Shown: positions 1 to 5,875, counted from the first letter of the stretch. The stretch is DNA of 11,421 bases from Desulfobacterales bacterium (GCA_020347085.1 CP070769.1:632304-643724); one strand, 5' to 3'. A program made the numbers and translations. The notes: generated from the sequence alone by a model not told the origin.

Positions 1-28
1 CCCATCAAGGGGGAGGAAATATGAGGAT

Positions 29-55
29 GCCCCGCGGCTTGCCGCGGGGAGGCTT
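29..55 (+). repeat. GC-rich hairpin repeat, copy 1
   Basis: A perfect 8-bp stem, CCCCGCGG (30-37) with CCGCGGGG (42-49), closes a CTTG loop and is followed by AGGCTT. The same 27-base layout returns in inverted orientation at 541-567. There the outer bases are identical but the inner stem bases and loop are swapped. There is no T-run after it, so it does not look like an ordinary intrinsic terminator on the plus strand. Confidence 0.6.
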
Positions 56-151
56 CACCCCGACAGACGTTACTATACAATTCAAGTTTCGCACCCTACA
101 TGAAGCCTGTAACCCGTCCTGCTCGGTTCTTCATCTCAAAATACGGAATCA

Positions 152-266
152 TTGTCAGGGAAGGAATTCCATTGAACGGAGGCCTACAGCCATTTCAAGC
201 CACAACATATGCAAGGCTAGTAAAGGCATTGGAGGCCGCACTGAAGCGGATTTCCTTCCCTGACAA
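152..266. repeat. MITE-like palindromic element, copy 1
   Basis: The ends form an 18/19-bp inverted repeat: TTGTCAGGGAAGGAATTCC at 152-170 matches the reverse complement of 248-266. The enclosed 76-bp core (174-249) aligns without gaps to 5775-5850, with about 56 of 76 bases identical. The core is itself partly palindromic, so the whole element could fold into one long hairpin. It contains no gene. The size and terminal inverted repeats suggest a non-autonomous mobile element or a large REP-type palindrome; which of the two cannot be told from two copies. Confidence 0.75.
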
Positions 267-354
267 AGCCCGGTTACTACTGTAAAATCGGTCAACCATC
301 ATTGTTGCATATTAAAAGGGGGATTTCTCACTTCTTATTGTCACTTCAAATAGT

Positions 355-382
355 TGAAAAGGGTGCGAAACCTGAGTATAAT
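355..382 (+). promoter_or_regulatory. Candidate sigma70-type promoter, no gene attached
   Basis: TTGAAA (355-360) is separated by 16 bases from a perfect TATAAT (377-382), which predicts a start near 389. No good open reading frame or ribosome-binding site follows. The next structured feature is the GC hairpin at 541-569. It could drive a small RNA or simply be chance AT-rich sequence. Confidence 0.4.
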
Positions 383-447
383 ATTTATAGTATCTGACCA
401 TTTGCTCGCCTTTATTGGGGACGTGGCAACACATAGCTGCCAACCAT

Positions 448-475
448 TCTAGGGCATCACCTCTAGGGCATCACC
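448..475. repeat. 14-bp perfect direct repeat
   Basis: TCTAGGGCATCACC occurs twice back to back (448-461 and 462-475). No other copy was noticed in the window. It lies in the gene-free stretch downstream of the promoter-like sequence at 355-382. Confidence 0.8.
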
Positions 476-540
476 CCAATATTTCATCCAAAAACGCACC
501 GCGGTCAAGCCGATCAAAGTTAGACCTGTATCGAATTGTA

Positions 541-569
541 AAGCCTCCCCGCCCTTCCGGGCGGGGCTT
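541..569. repeat. GC-rich hairpin repeat, copy 2 (inverted)
   Basis: CCCCGCCC (547-554) pairs with GGGCGGGG (559-566) around a TTCC loop, and AAG (541-543) can pair with CTT (567-569) across a CCT bulge. On the minus strand, 541-567 shares 19 of 27 bases with 29-55, and the differences fall in the paired inner stem and the loop. It could stop transcription arriving from the left before the promoter at 596, but no T-run follows. Confidence 0.6.
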
Positions 570-595
570 CCCGGTAAGGAAAACGGACATTTTCG

Positions 596-624
596 TTGAC
601 ATCTAATAAAAGCGCTGATATAAG
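596..624 (+). promoter_or_regulatory. Strong sigma70-type promoter for the riboswitch/antiporter transcript
   Basis: A perfect -35 box, TTGACA (596-601), lies 17 bases from TATAAG (619-624). The -10 box is preceded by TG plus one base (616-618), an extended -10 element. The predicted start is near 631, just before the first stem of the fluoride aptamer at 639, as expected for a riboswitch leader. Confidence 0.8.
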
Positions 625-638
625 CCGCAACAACTCGA

Positions 639-698
639 AGGCAATGAGGTCTGCCTGAACCGCCCGATTGGTCTGCATTCGGGCTGATGACTTCTACC
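639..698 (+). promoter_or_regulatory. Fluoride riboswitch aptamer (crcB motif)
   Basis: This leader RNA should bind fluoride (through Mg2+ in known examples) and control the antiporter gene downstream. All hallmark parts are in order. Stem P1 is AGGCA (639-643) with TGCCT (652-656), closing a loop that starts AUG. The linker carries the conserved AACCGC (658-663). A second stem is GCCCGA (662-667) with TCGGGC (679-684). The conserved CTGATGA (684-690) follows, then the CUACC end. The loop GAGGT (646-650) is complementary to ACTTC (690-694) with one G-U pair, which is the expected pseudoknot. The call rests on recalled family consensus and the fold; no covariance-model search was possible. Confidence 0.92.
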
Positions 699-761
699 CC
701 TGGCGGGGCAGGAGTCTGCGAGTAAAGGCAGCACCCACCCTGGAGGGGAAAACGGGGTGGG
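691..761 (+). promoter_or_regulatory. Probable riboswitch expression platform hairpins
   Basis: Two hairpins sit between aptamer and terminator. The first pairs CTTCT (691-695) and CCCC (697-700) with GGGG (705-708) and AGGAG (710-714), with one A/C mismatch. It reuses the 3' pseudoknot strand of the aptamer, so it cannot coexist with the ligand-bound fold. The second pairs CCCACCC (734-740) with GGGTGGG (755-761). In addition, 651-656 is complementary to 726-731 and 646-650 to 767-771, which are further alternatives to aptamer folding. The switching model is inference. Confidence 0.5.
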
Positions 762-781
762 AATTTACCTCAATCTACGTC

Positions 782-822
782 AAGCCTCGCCCCGGTTATT
801 GGGGTCGGGGCTTTATTTTTTT
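782..822 (+). terminator. Intrinsic terminator in the antiporter leader
   Basis: A 12-bp stem pairs 782-793 with 801-813 (one bulged T at 805 and one G-T pair), closes the loop GGTTATT and is followed by a T-rich tract to 822. It ends only 17 bases before the antiporter start codon and lies downstream of the promoter and aptamer. It is therefore placed to act as the riboswitch's on/off element rather than as the end of an upstream gene. Confidence 0.8.
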
Positions 823-839
823 GGCTGAAGGAGGACGGC

Positions 840-2324
840 GTGGCGGCAAGCCTGGCACTTATTATTGTCGTGGGACTGGGGTCGGACTATTTGTTCCGGC
901 GCATGAAACTTCCTGGATTGGTAGGCATGCTCCTGGTGGGCATTCTCGCGGGGCCCTATGTATTGGACCTGATGGGAGCGGAAACCATCAAGGTATCCGC
1001 AGACTTTCGCAAGATTGCGCTTATTATTATCTTACTTCGAGCCGGATTGGAACTCCGCCGAGACACTCTTAACCGTGTAGGTCGGGCAGCTCTCACCATG
1101 AGTGCTATTCCTGCTATCCTTGAAATCCTCGGTGTCATGTTGGTGGCACCAGCATGGCTTCACATGAGTCTTCTCGAAGCAGCTCTTCTGGGTTCAATTC
1201 TGGCAGCCGTGTCTCCGGCAGTAGTGGTACCACTCATGATCGATTTCATGGACCGCGGCCGAGGTGCCAGAAAAGGGATTCCGACACTTGTCCTAGGGGC
1301 CTCTGCTGTAGATGACGTGTTCGTTATTGTTCTTTTTACAATCTTTCTTGGAATGCATGGCGCAGGAGATGTAAATATCTGGATGAAGCTCGGAGAAATC
1401 CCTGTATCCATCATCCTCGGGATCGCCGTAGGGCTGATCCCAGGATATTTTCTTTACTGGCTCTTCAACAAGTACGACATGCGCCCCCCTAAAAGAACGC
1501 TAATGGTTGTTGGAACTGGCATCCTGCTTACATGGGTCGAGGTGCAATGCGAGAAATGGGTTCCTATCGCCAGTCTTTTGGGTGTGATGGCCATCGGGTT
1601 CATTATCTTGGAAAAGTCCGAACCGATTGCTCACATCATATCTCAAAAGCTCAAAAAACTTTGGGTTTTCGCAGAATTATTATTGTTTGTGCTTGTTGGA
1701 GCCCAGGTTAATATTCATGTGGCTTGGAAGGCAGGCCTATCTGGGGCTCTGGTGATTCTGGTAGGACTTTTTTTCCGAAGCGTGGGCACCTATCTGTCGC
1801 TCCTCGGAACCAATCTGGATTGGCGAGAGAAACTTTTCTGTATAGTGGCCTACGTCCCAAAAGCAACGGTGCAGGCCGCAATCGGTGCAGTTCCACTGGC
1901 AACGGGCGTGGCTGCTGGGGAAGTCATTCTGGCGGTGGCGGTGCTTTCGATCCTTCTCACTGCACCTCTTGGGGCCATTGGGATTATGGTGGTCGGGGAA
2001 CGCGTTCTCGACTACAGTGAATGGTTCACCTACCGGTTCAAAGAACTCCGCGAAGAGCTTGAACTGCCACGTGTAGGAGAAAGGGTCCGAAACAAGCAAA
2101 ATGGAACAACATACAAGATTATGGAGGAAAAAGAGGTCTGGGTACAAAGCTCTGCCAGTGCAGCAGCAGCTTCCGAAGGCCCTCGTCTGATTCCAGCCAT
2201 CTATCTGGGGTACTGGTGGGAAGATACAAACAAAGATCCCGGCACGAGAAAAACTATGTTCTGCCGCTATAGCCAGGAAGATCCGGCCTTTCACGACCAC
2301 TGGGAAGTACTCTATGATTGGTGA
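840..2324 (+). CDS. Cation:proton antiporter (CPA family) under fluoride riboswitch control
   Basis: This 494-residue inner-membrane protein probably exchanges Na+ or K+ for protons. The GTG start is fixed by AAGGAGG five bases upstream. About 12-13 hydrophobic segments fill residues 1-390. Family marks include LRAGLEL (66-72), the paired acidic residues ASAVDD (154-159) typical of electrogenic CPA2-type exchangers, and a PKATVQAAIG stretch (340-349). Residues after about 392 form a hydrophilic tail of about 100 residues rich in charged and aromatic residues, which I do not recognise. Sodium/proton antiporters are a known minority class of genes behind fluoride riboswitches, so a role in surviving fluoride or the acid load that accompanies HF entry is likely. 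Ion specificity cannot be read from sequence. The gene stands alone on this strand and converges with the VOC gene. Confidence 0.88.
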   Translation: MAASLALIIVVGLGSDYLFRRMKLPGLVGMLLVGILAGPYVLDLMGAETIKVSADFRKIALIIILLRAGLELRRDTLNRVGRAALTMSAIPAILEILGVMLVAPAWLHMSLLEAALLGSILAAVSPAVVVPLMIDFMDRGRGARKGIPTLVLGASAVDDVFVIVLFTIFLGMHGAGDVNIWMKLGEIPVSIILGIAVGLIPGYFLYWLFNKYDMRPPKRTLMVVGTGILLTWVEVQCEKWVPIASLLGVMAIGFIILEKSEPIAHIISQKLKKLWVFAELLLFVLVGAQVNIHVAWKAGLSGALVILVGLFFRSVGTYLSLLGTNLDWREKLFCIVAYVPKATVQAAIGAVPLATGVAAGEVILAVAVLSILLTAPLGAIGIMVVGERVLDYSEWFTYRFKELREELELPRVGERVRNKQNGTTYKIMEEKEVWVQSSASAAAASEGPRLIPAIYLGYWWEDTNKDPGTRKTMFCRYSQEDPAFHDHWEVLYDW

Positions 2325-2387
2325 CAGCAGATAATTATTAGTCGCAAAAAGACCTCAGGGCCTATTCTTCGCGACAGAACAGAACGG

Positions 2388-2448
2388 TTGAACTGCAAAA
2401 GCGAGCGCATTCCCTGTCCCGACTTGTCGGGACTGCAGGGAGCTTCAA
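2388..2448. repeat. TCCCG-core palindromic repeat, copy A
   Basis: The element starts TTGAACTG (2388-2395) and ends TTCAA. In the middle, GTCCCGA (2416-2422) pairs with TCGGGAC (2427-2433) and CCCTG (2412-2416) can pair with CAGGG (2436-2440). The same outer sequence recurs at 8614-8691 with a longer hairpin centre. It lies between the convergent antiporter and VOC genes and may help end transcription from either side, although there is no T-run. Confidence 0.7.
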
Positions 2449-2513
2449 AAGGTCTTCTTTGACCGGGCTGTTCCTTTTGACAAGAGACGGCTGGCCGGGC
2501 GTATGCGGGTGCG

Positions 2514-2532
2514 GGCTGTCTGATAGGCAGCC
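2514..2532 (-). terminator. Weak hairpin just after the VOC gene
   Basis: A 7-bp stem (2514-2520 with 2526-2532, one G-T pair) begins one base past the VOC stop codon. No T-run follows on the minus strand, so it may only protect or process the RNA end. Confidence 0.3.
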
Positions 2533-2533
2533 A

Positions 2534-2920
2534 TTACAAAGGGGCTTCCTTTATCTCAAACAGATTCCCGTCATAATCCTTGACAAAAGTAAGGAGGCGA
2601 TCCCCCTTGGGAACCCGGTTCACTTCTACATGCATGGCTTCACACGTCTTCACAAATTCCTCAATATTTTTCACTTCAATACAGATGTGTTCAAAGCTGT
2701 TCTCCCTACTAGCGACAGGGGTTGTCAAGAATACCTCCACCGTGAATCGGCTGTCTCCATAGACTATAACCGGGCATTCACCGTCGATTTCAAATATTTG
2801 GCGGGCCAACGCCCTGGAAAGCACAAAGGATTTTATTCTTCTTAAGTTCAGAATCCCTTCATAAAAATCCTTGGCGCGTTGTTCGGAGCTGCAAACCAGG
2901 GCCACATGGCTGAGCTTCAT
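2534..2920 (-). CDS. Small VOC-fold (glyoxalase/dioxygenase superfamily) protein
   Basis: The 128-residue protein has the two beta-alpha-beta-beta-beta modules of the vicinal oxygen chelate superfamily. The opening MKLSHVAL and the middle SFEHICIEV each start a module. The likely metal ligands are H5, E62, H78 and E122, the His/Glu pattern of glyoxalase I and methylmalonyl-CoA epimerase, so a divalent-metal enzyme is plausible. It is at the single-domain length, and the substrate cannot be assigned. The ATG start is supported by AGAAGGAG about six bases upstream. It lies at the downstream end of the minus-strand gene series but about 380 bp from its neighbour, so it probably has its own promoter. 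It converges with the antiporter gene. Confidence 0.8.
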   Translation of the reverse strand: MKLSHVALVCSSEQRAKDFYEGILNLRRIKSFVLSRALARQIFEIDGECPVIVYGDSRFTVEVFLTTPVASRENSFEHICIEVKNIEEFVKTCEAMHVEVNRVPKGDRLLTFVKDYDGNLFEIKEAPL

Positions 2921-3298
2921 GTTTGTCTCCTTCTGGATATAGTACTTTTCAGAAATACATTTGGATTAAGACGGCTCTTTCAGCTTCCGCCGTCGTTCGT
3001 TTGCCCATTTTGAGCGTTCTAAGGCTCGCTCCGCTAAAATTCAAAAACTCTCCCGATAAATCGGGATCACACAATTTGAATTTTTGCGCTTCGCTTCACC
3101 AAGAACGCTTTGCAAAATGGTCAAAAAGAATCCCTCGGAAGCCAAAAGAGCCACCATGGTGCCTAGATAGCGGAACACTATTATGACAACTACTCTATCT
3201 ATTGGCTGCTGAGCCGCTGGGGGCGGGAGGTGGAGAACAGAAAACGGGTAAAACGAGTCCGCCTCGGGTAGGCTTCTGCAGTGGGCTATCGCTCCGGA
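2921..3298. other. Spacer between the ttcA-like and VOC genes
   Basis: No gene is seen in these 378 bases. The main feature is the 116-bp palindrome at 3005-3120. Beyond it, TAGATAG (3164-3170) is complementary to CTATCTA (3195-3201) across a 24-base gap. An open frame running plus from 2923 is only a translation of the palindrome. A promoter for the VOC gene should lie near 2930-2965 on the minus strand, but no convincing box pair stands out. Confidence 0.6.
3005..3120. repeat. 116-bp palindrome with TCCCG core
   Basis: Nested inverted segments match pairwise: CCATTTTG (3005-3012) with CAAAATGG (3113-3120), AGCGTTCT (3013-3020) with AGAACGCT (3102-3109), and AAAATTCAAA (3036-3045) with TTTGAATTTT (3075-3084). 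At the centre is TCCCGATAAATCGGGA (3051-3066). The whole could form a long interrupted hairpin. The core resembles the repeats at 2388, 5081 and 8604. Confidence 0.75.
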
Positions 3299-4033
3299 TT
3301 ACTGCACCGACCCTAAAAGATAATCGGGCTTGACGCGGCTCATAGCGCGGAAGATGTTCCCTTTTATCTTATTATTTCTTTGGTACAAGCTGTTGAGCAT
3401 CTTCTTGATTTCATGGCGCTTTGAGATTCTCGAAGTGGGACAGGGGTTCTCGACCTGCGGAAATGCATGATCTTCCGCGAACCGGTTTATGGTTGACTCC
3501 TCCAAGAAGGCGAGCGGCCTGATGACCGTCAGCTCTCCATTGAAAAAAGGCTGGTACGGCACCATGGTGCTGATTTCGCCACTGTAACACATGTTCAAAA
3601 ACAGGGTCTCTATGATATCGTCCATGTGGTGGCCGAATGCCAGCTTCCGGCACCCTAGTTCGTGAGCCAACTCAAAGAGCCGTTTTCTTCGAAGTCGCGA
3701 GCACAGAAAACACGGGTTTTCGCGGTTTTCTTCGCTGTGGGCGCGTCTTCCATAGTCGGTATGCTCAACGTGAAAGGTGTAGCCCATCTTGTTGCAGTAA
3801 CCTTGAATAAGGTGGGCGGGGTCTCCTTCAAAACCAAGATCTATGTACACGGCAAGAAGGGCGTAATTGATCGGAATCCGCGATAAGCGCTCTTGAAGGG
3901 CCCACATCAAGGTGAGGCTGTCTTTTCCGCCAGACAGGGCTACCGCAATGCGGTCCCCGTCTGATATCATCCCGTACTGGTGTATCGCCCGGCCCACAGC
4001 CCGCGACACAGCTTTGTCCCTGTATAGAGCCAT
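3299..4033 (-). CDS. ttcA: TtcA-like tRNA 2-thiocytidine synthetase (PP-loop ATPase)
   Basis: This 244-residue cytoplasmic enzyme belongs to the TtcA/TtuA group, which activates a tRNA base with ATP and replaces oxygen with sulfur. TtcA acts on cytidine 32. The ATP-binding PP-loop SGGKDS is at 34-39 and GHHMDD at 134-139. C108 and C111 (PCFLC) and C198 (PCPTS) match the three cysteines that hold the [4Fe-4S] cluster in TtcA. It is shorter than the E. coli protein (311 residues), lacking terminal extensions. The ATG follows the rpoZ stop codon by 9 bp, with AAGGGG as ribosome-binding site, so the two are co-transcribed. A thiolase with another tRNA target (TtuA-like, position 54) is the main alternative. 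Confidence 0.82.
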   Translation of the reverse strand: MALYRDKAVSRAVGRAIHQYGMISDGDRIAVALSGGKDSLTLMWALQERLSRIPINYALLAVYIDLGFEGDPAHLIQGYCNKMGYTFHVEHTDYGRRAHSEENRENPCFLCSRLRRKRLFELAHELGCRKLAFGHHMDDIIETLFLNMCYSGEISTMVPYQPFFNGELTVIRPLAFLEESTINRFAEDHAFPQVENPCPTSRISKRHEIKKMLNSLYQRNNKIKGNIFRAMSRVKPDYLLGSVQ

Positions 4034-4042
4034 CCGGCCCCT

Positions 4043-4261
4043 TTATTCTGTACCCGAGTCTTCGGATTCTTCATCTTCGTGGACGTGGATTTTTCCAGCC
4101 GCAATTTCTCGCAGAGCGATGACAATATCCTCGTTCTTCGGCGAGCTCACCAAGTACTGGGCACCTTCCCGCATTTGCCGAACGCGTTTTGCCGCGATGT
4201 GAACCAACGAGTAGCGGTTCGGGACCCGTACCAAGCAATCTTCTGCAGTTACACGAGCCAT
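4043..4261 (-). CDS. rpoZ: RNA polymerase omega subunit
   Basis: The 72-residue protein is the small omega subunit that helps fold and assemble the beta' subunit of RNA polymerase and is part of the ppGpp-binding site in proteobacteria. The start MARVTAEDCL, the PNRYSLVHIAAKRVRQ segment (14-29) and the ALREIAAGKI segment (49-58) are the conserved omega core. The C-terminal end is a short acidic tail (HEDEESEDSGTE). The ribosome-binding site AGGAGG overlaps the TAG stop of the upstream lipoprotein gene, which suggests coupled translation. It is followed after 9 bp by the ttcA-like gene. Confidence 0.95.
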   Translation of the reverse strand: MARVTAEDCLVRVPNRYSLVHIAAKRVRQMREGAQYLVSSPKNEDIVIALREIAAGKIHVHEDEESEDSGTE

Positions 4262-4272
4262 ACGTTAACCTC

Positions 4273-5004
4273 CTAAAATGCAAGTCGAATAGTCGATAGA
4301 TCCCCGGTTTCTGTTACCCGTAATTGAAGTCGCAGCTCTCCTGCACCCTCGGCCTCACCGGGGAAGAAAATGAATCCATGAGCAATGCTACCAGGTGGGA
4401 TCGCTTTATTCTCCAGAGACTTTCCCCTCAAGTCTTGGGCAATCTCAGCCCGTGCCTCCCGACCAGAAGAGGCGGCGTGGGCCCCGCCGGCCGTGGCACC
4501 AATCGCGCCACCCAGGGCTGCTCCTTTTCCAGCGGCTGAGAGGACGTTTTCGCCCGCCACAATCCCGATAGCGGCCCCCAGGAATGCGCCTGCCGCACCG
4601 GTCAGAAGCCCGGTCTTGGCACCCTCTTTTCCAATGCGCGACATCTCGGATTTCTCGGTTACCCGATCATAGGCCAGGCTGGAGTCGATGATCGACCATA
4701 CATTCCCCTCTCCGTCGATTAAGAAAGTCTGAGAAGGCTCGATCTGGAGAGCGTGGTCGCCTGTGTTATCAAAGATGACCTGCACAGGGTAAAGCCCTGC
4801 GCTGCGGATGTCGAACCCAAAAGCCTCCTTGGCTTCTTTTGGGTCGTGATAGGCCTTTGCCGCAACAGTCGCGCCAGCCACCTCCGTGGCGTTCGGATAG
4901 GCAGCAGGCATCTTGAAAGAGACCGGTTGCCTCTTGTAGGTGGTACAGCCCACTGCAAGGGAAAGAATCATGATGACGAAGACACATGATTTACTATGCA
5001 TCAT
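4273..5004 (-). CDS. Glycine-zipper lipoprotein of unknown function
   Basis: I do not recognise a named family. I place the start at the ATG at 5004 (an ATGATG pair preceded by AAGGGGG), giving 243 residues. The open frame extends 38 residues further upstream, but that part looks like spacer. Residues 1-19 form a signal peptide ending LAVG before C20, a lipobox, with T at +2, so an outer-membrane or periplasmic anchor is likely. About residues 126-176 form an alanine- and glycine-rich stretch with repeated GxxxG spacing (glycine zipper) able to pack into membrane. The flanks (about 60-115 and 195-243) look like small beta domains. The gene sits between greA and rpoZ, and its stop overlaps the rpoZ ribosome-binding site. 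Confidence 0.75.
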   Translation of the reverse strand: MMHSKSCVFVIMILSLAVGCTTYKRQPVSFKMPAAYPNATEVAGATVAAKAYHDPKEAKEAFGFDIRSAGLYPVQVIFDNTGDHALQIEPSQTFLIDGEGNVWSIIDSSLAYDRVTEKSEMSRIGKEGAKTGLLTGAAGAFLGAAIGIVAGENVLSAAGKGAALGGAIGATAGGAHAASSGREARAEIAQDLRGKSLENKAIPPGSIAHGFIFFPGEAEGAGELRLQLRVTETGDLSTIRLAF

Positions 5005-5080
5005 AATGGGCCCCCTTCTATTTGACCACTTGATCGATTGGAGAGGCCAAAGACCGCCCCTCGTTGTTCGGGAAAGCCTC

Positions 5081-5194
5081 AAAACCCTTTGACGAGAGCA
5101 TTTTGGCCAATTCTGCAAAAAGTTCTTAGCGAAATGCGTTTAGTCCCGCCTTGCCGGGACAGAAATGGTCAAACCAAACGAGGAAAAGGGTTTT
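5081..5194. repeat. Palindromic repeat with GTCCCG core
   Basis: AAAACCCTTT (5081-5090) is the exact reverse complement of AAAGGGTTTT (5185-5194). The centre is GTCCCG (5143-5148) with CGGGAC (5155-5160). TTTTGGCCAATTCTG near 5102 partly matches the complement of CAGAAATGGTCAAACC near 5159-5174. It fills the greA-lipoprotein spacer and could reduce read-through from greA, but lacks a T-run. Confidence 0.6.
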
Positions 5195-5219
5195 CAGACC
5201 AGTTTTACGCTTTTTGTTC

Positions 5220-5693
5220 TCAAGATGCCAGAATCTCAACCAACTCATAGCGCCGTTGCCCTGAGGGCGCTTGCACAACAATCTCATCGCCAACTTCTTT
5301 GCCGATCATAGCTTTCCCGAGCGGTGACGATACCGAGATACGTCCTTGACTCACATCTGATTCATCCGGTCCTACGAGTTGATAACGAACTGCTTGTTCT
5401 GTCGTCAAGTTTTCAAGGACAACCGTGCATCCAAACATGACCCGGTCCGTCTTCACTGTCCTTGGATCTATGACGTCGGCGCACGCGATCTTGTATTCAA
5501 GGTCTTTGATCTTTCCTTCAATGAACGCCTGCCGTTCTTTGGCTGCCTCAAATTCTGCATTTTCTGTGATGTCCCCATGGGCTCGGGCATCCTGGATTGC
5601 CCTTATCACCTCTTGTCTCTCAACTTCTTTAAGTCGCCGCACTTCTTCTTTAAGGGCTCCATGGCCCGCTGGCGTCATGGGTATACGTTCCAC
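5220..5693 (-). CDS. greA: Transcription elongation factor GreA
   Basis: The 157-residue protein rescues backtracked RNA polymerase by inserting its coiled coil into the secondary channel and stimulating RNA cleavage. The N-terminal coiled coil (about 1-75) carries the tip motif ARAHGDITENAEFEAAKERQ, with the catalytic acidic residues D41 and E44. The C-terminal FKBP-like domain (about 80-157) contains SSPLGKAMIGKEVGDEI. Length equals the family norm. The start is a GTG at 5693, chosen because GGAG lies seven bases upstream. The in-frame ATG five codons later has no ribosome-binding site. Spacers of 182 bp (to asd) and 215 bp both hold palindromic repeats, so greA may have its own promoter, though none is clear. 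Confidence 0.97.
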   Translation of the reverse strand: MERIPMTPAGHGALKEEVRRLKEVERQEVIRAIQDARAHGDITENAEFEAAKERQAFIEGKIKDLEYKIACADVIDPRTVKTDRVMFGCTVVLENLTTEQAVRYQLVGPDESDVSQGRISVSSPLGKAMIGKEVGDEIVVQAPSGQRRYELVEILAS

Positions 5694-5757
5694 AATTTCA
5701 CTCCTTGTTTGTTATCTCAAATTTCGCAAGTTCATTGAAAATCCGCAAGGCATAAGA

Positions 5758-5862
5758 GGGTAAGGGTGAGCGCTGAACGTAGGCCGACAGCCATTTCCAG
5801 TGACAATAACCGCATACCGGCTGAAGGCATTGGGGGCCGGAGAGAAGCGGTTACCCTTACCC
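5758..5862. repeat. MITE-like palindromic element, copy 2
   Basis: The core 5775-5850 aligns without gaps to 174-249. Its arms are GGGTAAGGGT (5758-5767) and ACCCTTACCC (5853-5862), a perfect inverted repeat whose sequence differs from the arms of copy 1. It occupies most of the asd-greA spacer and contains no gene. Arms that differ between copies yet stay complementary within each copy indicate selection for the folded form. Confidence 0.75.
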
Positions 5863-5875
5863 CACAGCGCACCCT

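Larger units (their letters stand above)
1..595. other. Gene-free left flank with hairpins and repeats
   Basis: I see no convincing protein-coding gene here. Short open frames exist, for example one from an ATG at 21 preceded by a good GGGAGG ribosome-binding sequence. However, they run straight through the hairpin at 30-49 and the palindromic element at 152-266, and their translations look like translated repeats rather than proteins. What can be supported is two GC-rich hairpins in opposite orientation (29-55 and 541-567), one palindromic element, a 14-bp direct repeat and one isolated promoter-like sequence. The region may be the remains of a mobile element or a regulatory/RNA region. An upstream gene may end just left of the window. 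Confidence 0.6.

Noticed and set aside
21..263. 80-codon open frame with a good ribosome-binding sequence at the left edge
   Set aside because: It runs through the hairpin at 30-49 and most of the palindromic element at 152-266. The translation has no protein-like features and is explained by the repeats.
100..285. 61-codon open frame over the first palindromic element
   Set aside because: Most of it is the repeat itself, it has no ribosome-binding site, and the related copy at 5758-5862 has no matching frame.
639..772. Leader read as a multi-helix riboswitch of a new class (646-650 with 767-771 and 651-656 with 726-731 as closing stems)
   Set aside because: The conserved AACCGC and CTGATGA blocks and the pseudoknot fit the known fluoride class better. 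The long-range pairings are kept only as possible alternative folds.
668..1072. 134-codon plus-strand frame overlapping the riboswitch and antiporter start
   Set aside because: It covers the aptamer, terminator and the antiporter N-terminus in another frame, and has no ribosome-binding site.
1737..2300. 187-codon minus-strand frame opposite the antiporter
   Set aside because: Its composition looks like an antisense shadow, rich in Cys, His and Ser. The plus-strand frame has clear transporter motifs.
2923..3186. 87-codon plus-strand frame in the ttcA-VOC spacer
   Set aside because: It is a translation of the 116-bp palindrome and lacks a start context.
3240..3298. Possible terminator after the ttcA-like gene
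   Set aside because: Only a short CGAG/CTCG stem followed by four T can be drawn, too weak to report.
5005..5118. 38-codon upstream extension of the lipoprotein gene
   Set aside because: A strong ribosome-binding site precedes the ATGATG at 5004, and a proper lipoprotein signal begins there. The extension would bury the signal and overlaps the palindrome.
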